From Nematostella vectensis (taxonomy: Eukaryota > Cnidaria > Anthozoa > Actiniaria > Edwardsiidae): a DNA stretch of 60,000 nucleotides. The stretch is taken from positions 16,294,469-16,354,468 of the forward strand of contig NC_064035.1 of the NCBI RefSeq assembly GCF_932526225.1, given 5' to 3'. The notes beneath the pieces were generated by a model. It did no database searches and was not told the origin of the DNA. It saw only the letters and a list, made by a program, of their open reading frames with translations. How positions within the stretch are numbered: the stretch's first letter is position 1; each line of letters begins with the position of its first letter. Shown one piece after another: positions 39,301-51,300 of this stretch. The translations under genes were made by a program, and so were the position numbers.

Positions 39301-42300
39301 TGGCTTGGCTCAACACTTAATATCCAAGCAACCCCCCGCCAACCAATCGCTGACCGAGTTGTAATTGCCTTTGACTGGGGTTGAAGCGTGCTTGTACGAA
39401 GCGAGAGTGAAGGCTGTCACACAGAGATTAGATGTTTTTCTCTCCACCTGTTGTTGGAGCCTATTCTGATGGGCGCATTTCAAATTGAATTTCCCCTAAC
39501 GTGCTTTGCGCTGGAGCGCTTCTTTGTCGCCGATGTGTGAAGCTCTTCTAAGGCTGGTCGTTGGGCCAGATCATTTTTGTAACATTTTCCATCAATACTG
39601 GACTTCACGAATGGTGAGTCGACCTAACCCATTTGTTACCACCAAGACTAACCAAAAACAGACTTGTAAATCCGGTATCGCGCGTGCGATCTCTTCGAAC
39701 TATAGTATCAAAACACGAGCGTTTTTTCGCTGCTTGCCGCTAAGGTACATGTATTCTTGTCCCCTTGAGGATCTACTACACAATTCAAGAGATTAGAAAA
39801 ACACGGGAACAGTCGCGAAAGTCAGTCGAACTATTGCGACTATTCCAGCGTGCAACTTGTGTGTACTTGTGTGAGTCGACTAAATTGAAAGTAACCCGAT
39901 ATTATTCCGCGTGGGATTAAAAAGAAAGCAAATTGAATGTTAGAAAGCAGTATTACTCGTTCTTGTATGTCCACGGGCTTATTTGCCTGTCGTATTAAGT
40001 CTTTGTTTGATGATTTGTTGTAATCCTGCATTGGACGTAAATATATAAGTCCTTCATGGCACTCTTGCTTGACCCTGTCACAGTAACCTTCTAACTACAA
40101 CGACTTGTTTATTTAGCGTTGAACGTGTGTAGTTATGGTACATGCACACGGCAAAAGCATCAAGAATCCTGTCTATCTTTATACCTCTGTAAACGGGTTG
40201 TCCTTATAGTTGTTTATTGTGCATAGATCATATAGTAAGAGAAACAAGTGAACGCACTCTCCCTTTCAAAAATAGCATCCGGAGTTCTACTACAAATCAG
40301 GTTCATGATTCTAAAACCAAGTTATATATTAAGTCGTTTTATGATGTTGATATATTTTCTTTTTGCTAGGGAAACGTGCGGTTTGATTTTAACGTTTTAT
40401 CAGTTGAGTACAGTTGAAAATCGGCCTCGTTTGTCTGACTGTCTCGAGTATGAGGCCACAACTCCAACTTCCCTCAATTGCAAAATTACACCAAACTTAT
40501 TATTTATCCTAGATTTTAGTTCAACAGGTGGCAATAAAAAACACATCGCTGGAGAAATTTATTAAAATTATGCACTAAAATTTATTCATGCGAACTCCAA
40601 TTGCGGTATTGTCTTGCGGTAATTGAAATAGGAAGGATCGCCAGAGAATCTTTTTTCTTGAATCAAACCACCTTCTACCGTCACAATAACTCGGTTATCC
40701 GCGAAACTTAATTTAATTTGATAAATACATTTCTTTACTTTTGCTTGTTGCTATTTTCGAGTGTTCTTGCTAGTTTGAAATACCCAGACCACAGGAATAT
40801 TGTTAGTATTTGTCGACATGAGTTGTCACTGGTGAGCCAGGTGTTTTGCCGCTGCTACGAACAACTTTAAATTTTAATATCGTCTTTTCTTGGTGCTTGC
40901 AAACGAGTGGTCGAGAATTCTAAGTCCTAAATCAGCGGCGAAATGCCTGACTCGAAATCGAGGTAGAATAATTCACACGTAATAGCGGCCATTGAAAGTG
41001 TATTGTACGCAAGGGGGCTTATAGTGGGAGCTCTGTCGGGAATTCTGTGGTTGCCATCGCAGTGTATGCGGTGTGAGGGGCGCCCGGCGTTTGCAGAAAG
41101 CGAGTACACGCGAAATGATTACATCCTCACGGAGTCAGTGACATTATGCCGTTTACCAGGGTAAGGTTACATGTGCGAACGTGTAGTTTGCTCTAGGCTC
41201 ATCCCAGGTCAATTCACTTTGGCATAGCTTTACCTGCCAGGAGAAGCCAGCCCGTTGCTAGTAATAATTCATGCGCTATTAGCTTGACACGAAAGACTGA
41301 TTCTACTGTATTTATCCACGCCTGCTAATGTGAGGTCCTGGGGCATTTGTTATTTTCCGTCTTCCAGTTTACTAGGTGAAGTCAGGCGTAGAATAGCTGC
41401 TGTCCTTATTGTACACAGACATCAATGTGTATTTGCATACGTTCGACTCCGACTGTTCGCATTCGCTCGCTTACATTACCCAACACTTCATTCCCGCCGA
41501 GTTGTGGATACTAACAATGCAAACCGGCTTCACTTCCTGACTAGCAGTGGATCAAGGTAGACACAGCTACGCGATAGCGCAATGCACTTGGCCATTACAG
41601 TAAAACTCGGTAATGTTTTCTCCTGAAAGTTAATCCTATGGTCGAGTTATTTCATTCAAATAAAAAGGAAAACTGGCAGCATTTACTGTACGTCTGTTGA
41701 TTCTAAATACACCATGCTTAAAGACCTGTAGGCTAGTGATATTGATTCTCCAAGTAATGCCCTTATAAGTCAATCGTTGCTGCACTATCATTCCAGATAC
41801 ACTCAGAAGTAAAGCAACTGAAATCTTTGATTATGCAGGCCTAAATGAGCAGTGAATTGAATCATACTTCTTTTGCTGACTCAACTACCTCTACTTACTT
41901 GCCACCCAGTAGGATGTCCGAGTTTTGCATCCAGCCCTTCCTCGATGACATCCTTCGCTGCCAAATTTATGGTCAACGGTTTATAATCAAGAAGTTGGCG
42001 AGCCTAGTCATTGAATGTACTAAGTTCTCTCATTCGGAGAAGTCGGATAAAGATAGTTTAAAGTTTGACACGGGATGTATGATATTTTATTATAAAACGT
42101 CGTGGCTTATCATCGAGCAAGTACTGCTTTTCTTACAGGCGAGTTTTGTCCATTATTGTAAACATTTTACACTTCAGTGCTTACTGAGATACTTTGAATG
42201 TTTTTCTAAGTGTAGCTTTTTAAAAATATGGTAGAAATAACTACCCATAAGATCTTGTCTCTCGTCAATACCTGCAGCTAGTATATATGTACCACTTAGT

Positions 42301-45300
42301 TTTTTCCATGTGCTTTTGTAGTAGAACAGTAAAGAGAACAGTCGCACAAATTTTCCATCCCACGAATAGGTCACTTAATGTTGTTGTTATTCTTTTGCAT
42401 GTTCTAAATACCAAGTAGTCTATTCAATCAATTTTTTGCCATCTCAAAAACAATCCTTGGTATTTGCTGCGTGAAGTACGCCTCACTTCGCCTCACTACG
42501 CCTCATGCTGTCATAGAGCCACTTGAAAACCATGAGAAGAGAAAGCTTGGGAAAACTGGGTCCATGCCACGAGCGTGATGTGTTATCACTAAATGTGACC
42601 TCAAAACCGCAGCTTTGTATGTTGTTCTATGAGACCCACTGCATGTGGCTTTCAAGCTGGTGTGCTTGTCCCCTAAACGCTGGTGTCATCCTGTGCAAAT
42701 CTAAATCTTGTTCACCAAAATTCCATGATATCAGCTGCAAATGTTGCTATGCAAATATATCTATCTAAACAGTATTTTTTTGCATAAACAGCTTTGTACC
42801 TCGTGAACCTTATCTTCATACTTTGCAACTCTAGATTTTGGGTACACCAAATACTACAATATCAGATGCAAACCTCATGGTTTTCTTGGTTTTGCATTTG
42901 TGGTGTCTGCTTTAAACCTATTTAGTTTAATGTCGCGGAATGTTAGGATGTCACGCCAGAAACTTGCCGCGATATGTAACATTTGTGAAACTTCTACTTA
43001 ATTTTGCAACTATGTTTTAATGCTGGGCATTAAGTCATTCCGATGTATTCCAACTTACCTTCATATTTCGCTTACATTTGCGTGACGCGTGACCAAAACC
43101 GTGATTTGTCTCATTGCGTGTGAGAGCTAGCGTGACTCGTTCTTATTTTCGGGGTTTTGCGTGATATTTATTGACTGCACTCGATAAGATTGGCTTCGTG
43201 ATGCGTGACCTGGAATATGTTACAGTATGCATGTTCACTCGTTTTATCTACACTCGTGGCTTAGACCCCCGCGTGCGTTTATACTTGTTGATTTCTCCCC
43301 GTCCGTTCACTGTTGTTTTAATCACGAATTGCGTGTTGCTTCGTGATACACCGTGATATGCGTTATCGGGTATCGACATGTGGGTTTGCTATCGCGTTAT
43401 CTCAAGTTAAACTTCCTGGCACTCATTAATATGGAAGCATCCAAGTTAAACAATTTCGTTTCCTCCTGAAAATTCATCGTTTACAATAAACATATTTTAA
43501 TAGTGCAATTTCCTAACACCAAAAAATAGTTGTGTTTATTTCCATTTGAATTAAAGAAAGTTTTATAAAGTTCTTCTATTTTGAAGAGAGCTTTTTTTTG
43601 TTGAAACGAACGAACAAACGAAGTTAAGCTAGGTCAGCGGCGTAGCCAGGAGTTTAACAGGAGGGGGCCCAAAAGGGACTTTCAAGGTATACTTCAATAC
43701 TTTCAAGTATTTTTGGCTACTAAAAGGGGGGGCCCTAGGCCACCCCCCTGGCTACGCCTTGCGGGTATACTCCGATGTCCTTTTATCTTAGTTGCTTCTC
43801 ACAAAGTTCAGCCGAGTATACTCCGGGGTTGTTTTATCTTGAGTTGCTTCTCACGAAGTTCAATCGAGTATACTCCGAGATCGTTTTATCTCGAGTATCT
43901 TCACATGAAGTTCAGCCGAGTATACTCCGAGGTCGTTTTATCTCGAGTTGCTTCTCACGAAGTTCAGCCGAGTATACTCCGAGGTCTTTTTATCTCGAGT
44001 TGCTTCTCACGAAGTTCAGCCGAGTATACCCCGAGGTCGTTTTATCTCGAGTTGCTTCTCACCAATGTTTTTGTCGCCAGGTAATCCGTTGGATAGAGGA
44101 GCATGGGGAGACGTTTCTCAAGAAGCACACGGGTATCGGCAAGTCTTTGGTGAAAGCCGAGGCTCTACTCAAGCGGCATGAAGAATTCGAGAACATCGCT
44201 CAGGTAAGTCAACCTCATTTAATCCAATCATCACCTAAACCCTCCCCTACCCTGGGTATCCGTAAGACGCCAAGTCAACCTCATTTAACCAAATCATCAC
44301 CTAAACCCTCCCCTACCCTGGGTATCCGTAAGACGCCAAGTCAACCTCATTTAACCAAATCATCACCTAAACCCTCCCCTACCCTGGGTATCCGTAAGAC
44401 GCCAAGTCAACCTCATTCAACCAAATCATCACCTAAACCCTCCCCTACCCTGGGTATCCGTAAGACGCCAAGTCAACCTCATTAAATCAAATCATCACCT
44501 AAACCCTCCCCTACCCTGGGTATCCGTAAGACGCCAAGTCAACCTCATTAAACCAAATCATCACCTAAACCCTCCCCTACCCTGGGTATCCGTAAGACGT
44601 CAAGCCAACCTCATTAAATGGAATCATTATAGCTCCCTTTCTACCCTGCGTATCCGGGTAGGAGGAGAAATCATTATATCTCTACTCCTAGGGAGGAAGG
44701 TGTGAGTGATCTGCGATCTATTTTTTTTAATTAATTGAACAATTTTTTTTAAACGTCACTAGTAATTGTGACGTTCTGTCTCGACAGACTTCGCTAAGCA
44801 GGCCAGGCAGGCTTATCCAACCTTCCCTATTTTTCGATTGCTTTAGGGTTGTCATATTAAGAAAACAAATAAAAGCTATGGAATATTTCACCTACAGGCC
44901 TACACCTTAATGATAATTTAACCCTGTCACAATACCGTCAGTCTACTTATGAACCTCGGCTTATTGCTCCCATTCCACGCTTTTGTGTTTAATATGATAT
45001 TCATTATCTGTACATGCCTGACATCGCTATCCATTGGCAATGTTTTTGTTTTCCCCGAAAGACTAATTAATTTCCCCACACTTGTGTACAATAGCCCCTT
45101 ACCGACTCACCACCGATTGTTTCGTCTCCCGAACCGAGTCTTTTCAATGTCGATCAACTGTTCATTTCCTCTTGTTTCCTGTTTCTGTGGAACACGTCAC
45201 CGCGTCTGTTCGCGTCCCTGTGTGATAAGTCGAATAAAGAGATTCTTTTCAATCGCTTTCAATGAGATTCGGGATTAGGGCAGATAGTGGTGAGCTTTAT

Positions 45301-48300
45301 CTGATTCCATACTACGTGCTGTGTCCATTTGAGGTTTATTTGTATCGAAAGAAAATACCTTGTGATTATTTTAGTCTTGTTATGGCTCCCTACAACACCT
45401 TTGATTCAAAGCTACCTTTTAATTTAGCTGGGCACCATGTTTTGTAGGGCACTTTTTCAAGTTCAGAAGTCATTATTTTCGTTTTCTGTATTATATTTTT
45501 CTGATATTGTAGGAAAGAAAAGAGGGGATAATGTAGAGATTTGGATTACTTTATTCTTTGCCCATTCCCACTTAATTTCTTTTAATTTTCTTTTTTTATT
45601 TGTAGATATTATTCAAAACTTTTTATGGGGTTTTTAATATTTGTTTCAAAAAAAATTTTGCTCATAAAAGTCGTTATTGTGATTTGTTTTGCAAAGTCAT
45701 CGGGATTCCTGTATTGTTGTCGATATTTGCTCGTAGGGCATTCGGCAATACGAAAGCCACTCGGATCGAGAGAGTTGCAATATAGTGTCGCACTAGCCCG
45801 TGGATTTACCTTATCTTGGTTTCTAGAAGAACATTGTCATCCACTCTCATCGTGTCCGTAGTGACCGAGTCACCCACGCATAATAAACACCACGCACTCA
45901 CTAGGTCTGTTTTGAAAACACGAACGTTTATCTTCACGAAATTGTTATATTAGGTCCACCATGCTCTTTGGTCTCTCCAAAGATTTTTTACCTCTTAAAA
46001 TTATGTCCCTAGAAATATAACCAGTAATTGAAAACCAGACCGGAGATTTGATCGTCTTTCGATGACTGCGGTTTTTAGTATCCTGCGTTTGCAACAGCTA
46101 AATCGCCATCTTTTAAAATCTTTAAAGCGTTTTTATTGGCCAGCACCGGAATGGTTTCCAGCCACGCCACTTTTCTACAATTCACTGACCAATCAAAAAG
46201 CGCCAATTGTGATCCCAAACATTCGCCAAATATTGGAAATCGCACTTGCGGGGCCAAGAATGAGCCCTTCATCTTTCATTTTTTCTCTCGCAAAATAATA
46301 CTACTTGAAATCTTCAAAAAATGTCGATCACATTACTCCTTAGTTAGTGTTTATAGTTGAAAATACAACGGTTTATTCGCAAAATAAGAATCTACGAATG
46401 GAGTCTGATACGCTATTGACAATATTTTGGTTAATTGTCTGAATTAGCCTATGGAAATGGTTCTTGGAGAGTCACTTGGCGTTGAGCGTTGGCGGGAGCA
46501 TAAAATGGCGGCTTGAATTGCCTTCTTTTGCCCCCATTAGAATTATTTTGTTTTGCTGTTATTTGCCTATTTGTCCTTCCCTACTGGATGTTTACACTTT
46601 CATGCTACTCTCGAAAATCCTTCGTGCGAAAACAAACCCCACCTTACCTAGCAATTCAAAATATTCCTTTCAATCCCCCCACGGTCAGGCCCTTTCAACG
46701 AACGCGATGACCTCAATATTTGCTAAGCTATTTACCCGTTGTCTATCCATACATCTCCGAGCATATAATCCATGAGTCCCCTTCTAGCATCGTCCCATGC
46801 ATCCTTGCCCCCAGTCGATTCCCCTTCATTAGATCCCTCCGGCTTCTGGGGCTCTGACGTCACATCCGGCTTGGGTATCGCTGATGTATGACGGTTGTTA
46901 ATGTTGCAGAACACGTACACGAACGCGGCTAAGCTTCTCGAGGCCGCGCGCCACCTTGCGCAGTCTGGCGAGTGCAACCCGGAGGAGATCCAGAAGCGAG
47001 TGGACTATTTCGAGAAGCGCGTCCAGGAATTCATCGGGCGCGTGAATCGACGGAAGGGACTCCTCAAGCTCGCCGTAAACTTCTACACGCGGACGCAAAA
47101 GGTATTATGGGAGTATTATACGCGTGCGCACACACCACGCACGCACTGCACACCTCGTTAACCCCTGTGCATATGCATGAGCCTGTTAGGCCATCAATCA
47201 TTAATGAGTGTGCTTGAGTAGGGACTCGAACTTAGGTTTGTCTCGATCGCGGAAATTTTTTTTCTGTTTTTGTTGAACGACGATGGCGTAGTGGTGTTTG
47301 CGTATAAGAGTCAGTTTCAAAATGTTCCCGCAGGCTCTGTTGGAGCCTTTGGAAGTCTGTAATACGTGTATTGTCAAGGCAAGTTATCTCTGAACCCGGC
47401 TTTTTTTATTCATTAATTTCGGTGAATGTACGAACACGTAAGTGTAACTTCGACAGGCTCTGAGACCATTCATTGATTCGATTTAATCATTCGTTTTGCT
47501 GTCATGTTGTAGTGGGGGAATCTGTGGATCCTCTGTACGAATGGTCATAGGTTATCGTAAGATACTCCTTCTGGTATGCCAAAATACTGCAATGAAGTCC
47601 TACGCAATCGATAGTATCAAGCAGATTTCGGTATTTTTCAATCGATTTTGAAATCGCCGCTTTTCCTGTGTGTGTCTAACGAAGAATGGCGTGATCTAAG
47701 GCTGTTGTGGTCTCTTCTCGCCAGTCGAGCGATCAATTGTTCTAGAATATGAACGTTGAGCGCTGGGGTGATTTTGTACGTCCATATGTTTATTGCGTGG
47801 ATTTGTTGACTTTGCGCGCTCGGGGTATAGTTATTCTCGCTTGTTTGTTATCTTACAGCTCACGGAACTGGTCGAACAGCTTAAATCACAATTGGAGCTG
47901 GAAGAAGTCTCCGACAACCCGGACAATATCGCGACAGTCTTAACAAATCTAAAACACCAAGGCGAAGCTACCCTCGACTCCATTCATACGGCTATCGATG
48001 AAGGGGAAACAATCGTCGAGGAGCTTAAGCTTGCGAGCGCCGATGGAATGGACTCGAGCTCTCTCCATCATGTTGAAAAAGTTATTAAGGAATTGGACAG
48101 GGTTCGTAGAGCGATTGAACACTCTTGGTCACGCCGAAGACAGCAGCTCGAGCTGTGGTTACAGCTTCGCGAGTTCGAGAGAGCCGCAAAACAGGTAAAC
48201 TTTACCAATTTACTGTCGGGAATTTGAAGTTTGACTGTAAATTGATTACCAGAGGTCATTATCAGCCGGGGGTTGTGGGAATCAACCCGGCGTTTTGTAA

Positions 48301-51300
48301 CGTCCCTCGAAAGGGCTAGCCTAGTTAGAGGGACCGCAAATCGTTTATTCATTTCTTTGTGTTTTTATTTGTCACGGACGCGCAGGGCTCCATTTGCGGT
48401 GACTTAGTTCGCGCTAGCAGATTTCTACGGAAGAATGATGGATTAAAATTCCTACTGTGACTGTTTTTACGCTCCTGGCATTTCGAGCGCGATAACTCCG
48501 ACACAGCGTGAGAAGTGTTATTCTATTATACAGATCTTAGGACCCCTCGACCGCACACATGTATGCGTCCATCCGCGCGCAAAACGATCTGTTCTTTACT
48601 GACAGCCGGGAACAACTTACGACCCAGAAATTCAATCCCCCAACACGCTTTGCTCCTCGCTAGTTAGCGCTCTGCCTAAGACGTGATCTGCATCGACTTC
48701 ATCTTAATCCCGCAGGCTCGTACCTCATTAAATCTCACCATCTACACGTAATGAATTCGAGTTATTATTGGTCACGATACACGGAGAGGTTTAGTCCTAA
48801 AGCAGCCTAAAAAACCCTGACTCGAGAGCTAGTCCTCGCCTATTAAACCTGGAATGCCGGTTTTGGTTTTGCTATTATTGTCGCTCTTGGCCAAACTGCC
48901 ATCGGAGTTATTATCGGTCAGTGCGAATACAAAACAGCGCGACCTAACAAAAAAATCAATCATCCTGAAGTGGGGTTTTGTATACTTTGAAAAAGACGTA
49001 AACACAACTCACTCAATTCATTTATTAAAACTGCGATGTTTTTGCTCGTTCAGCTTTGGTTTGTTTAGGGCTAAATAAACATGACTGTGCCAATATTTTG
49101 AATACTGAGCTAAAGCCCGTGTAACACAACCCTCATATCTCATCCGAGTACGACGAGTATCTGTTGGCTGAGCTACAGTAATCTCACTCTCGACAGTGAT
49201 GTACAAGGACATAAATTAGAAACAGTATGAAATCCGATCAGTATTAATAGCTCTGATCCTGACCCGAACTTTGTTGTGCGTGCTTCACTCTTTGGTGTCA
49301 AGCATCTTCCTTCTCTTTAACTAAACGACAACTTCCTGTCTGTCCCACTATCCTCTCACGAGCGCTACTTAGCAAGAGACGAAATTTCTGTCGCTTTTCG
49401 CGAATATTGAGAAGCAGTTCAGGTTTCTCAATCGCACTGCACAGATAAAGTTTCAAATGGTTCTTTTATTGCACTTATTAGAATTCTTCTCGTGCTCGCA
49501 AAGTGAGTTTAAGTTAATGATGTCACTAGAATACTGAAGTTGATACAAATGTGGGCACGTTCCCCCTTTCATCTTCCCTGCGACCCTATCTATTCATGGT
49601 ACTCGTGCAACCTAAATAGACCCTGCGCGGAAACTCGGTGCCAATTAATATTAGGTGTGAGACTCGAGAGTGTGGTGTTTAGTCTCCTATTAGTTGTTTT
49701 GTCCAAAACGTTTCTTTAATTAGGCCATCTCGAGTATTACGCCTTTATGGGTTTGTCTATTCATTTATGAAACCCTTGGATGACTACGCTATTTGTACCA
49801 ATTATAAGTTTTACCCTAATTATTTTGCCTTAAGTTTGAATATTATCACTAAACTTGAAATGGAGTATTTTTGCGTGTCTTTTTTTTTCTGCATGAGCTC
49901 TTTTTATTGTCTTATTGTTTTTGTTCCTTCGCTTATTATCTTGTTCAATTTATGTCGCCCGCTTTGTTTTGTCGTTTCCTTACATGCCTCTGAAACAATT
50001 CATTAAATTGCAAATTGTCCACTCTATCTTAGGCTGGAGTGCTGGTTTGTTTTTGTTGCCGCATCTCTGTTCATTGTTTTTGTATTTCCTTCTGACCATT
50101 CACCCTTCAGTGTCGTTTTGACTGTCACCCCGCGTGACGTTCCCCCATGCTATGAGATTACGTGATCCTTCCTTGTTTTGCGCACCAGACAAAGTTATTT
50201 GAAAATGCCATTGAAATGCCTTTTTTAGAACAAAAATACTTAGCAGTCGTTTTTGACAAATTTGTATAGTCAGAAGCAATCATTTTATTGGTAACGGGCA
50301 TATTTTGTGAATGTGTTTATTTAGTTCTCCTACACTAACATTTTAGTATTAATGCACATTTCTTAATTAACTTCGTTCTTATTAAACATTTAATACTACA
50401 ATTTTTCGCTCAATGCGGAGTATGTTTTAGTTCCATGATTCGTAGTTGTTTGTGGAATCGGGAAGTTCTGTATAAGTTTTTTTTTTTTGAGAGGCTTATC
50501 GTTAAGTCTGTTGTATGTTTTGGTTCGCAGCTGAAGGATCGACTCGAGTCATGTGAGGAGTTACTCGAGAGAGGGGTCGTGGCCCCGGACTTACCTCGCG
50601 CCAAACAGGCTCTAACGCACCACGAGGACTATGTCCAAGACATTGAAAACGCGTCTTTACGAACGTTCTGTCGCGGTGAAGAGCTTATTGACGCTCTCAA
50701 GCAATCTGAGATCGAACTCAGGGTTAAAGACCCGCTAACTGCTGAAAATATTGACGCACAGACACACGTGCATAATTTATTAGAAGTTTTACATAGAAAA
50801 AGAAGAGATCTACGGGACTTGGCGGAAGAGAGGAAGATCAAACTTGAACAGAATTTACTGTTGCGGCAGCTCGAAAGCGATGCCAAACAAGTGAGTACCC
50901 TCTGCTAGGGATGGGGGATGGGTGTGGTAGGGTGACAACAAAAGAAGCCATACTCACTAGGAGAGGCAGGGGTCTGTAGTGTGATGTATAATACATGGGG
51001 GAGGGGGTGGGGGAACTTTAGAGTGCAAACTAATAGAATAGGGGTGGGGAGGGAGGAGAGAAACAGAAGTGTTATATTGTTACATTGGGGAGGGGAGGGG
51101 GTAGAGTGGAACAATGGCAGTCGATCTGTCATAGTAGGGGGTGGGCTAGAGGGTGGGGGAGATGCAGATGATAGATGAGAGATTCAGAATTATAGGGCTT
51201 GGAAATTCTCCGTGGGTGCATTATACACTGACTCAGTTTTATGCATAGCTCGTCATAAAGATTTCTACCTATTTTTTATTATAAATTCGTGTGTTGATAA

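Larger units (their letters stand above)
36648..44080 (+). other. TRIO intron 10, 7.4 kb
   Basis: Contents in order: a diverged direct duplication (about 36750-36880 and 37235-37340), a foldback MITE (37370-37575), a 54-57-bp minisatellite (38215-38392), a CpG-dense patch (39110-39310), a diverged duplication (about 42580-42895), a degenerate gcgtga-word region (43080-43370), a second foldback element (43639-43758) and the 52-bp minisatellite up to exon 11. No extra exon recognised. Confidence 0.6.

Noticed and set aside
41845-42234. 129-codon frame in TRIO intron 10
   Set aside because: Composition follows the AT-rich intron and no motif or homologue is recognised.
43060-43370. Minisatellite made of gcgtga words
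   Set aside because: The words recur without a regular period or alignable units, so I list it only as a compositional region.
43775-44485. 236-codon open frame as a separate gene
   Set aside because: Only the middle 41 codons (TRIO exon 11) are protein-like; the flanks are two minisatellites with no independent start signal.
47222-47245. tRNA gene on the minus strand (box-B-like gttcgagtccc)
   Set aside because: The T-stem does not pair and no A box or acceptor stem lies at the right distance.
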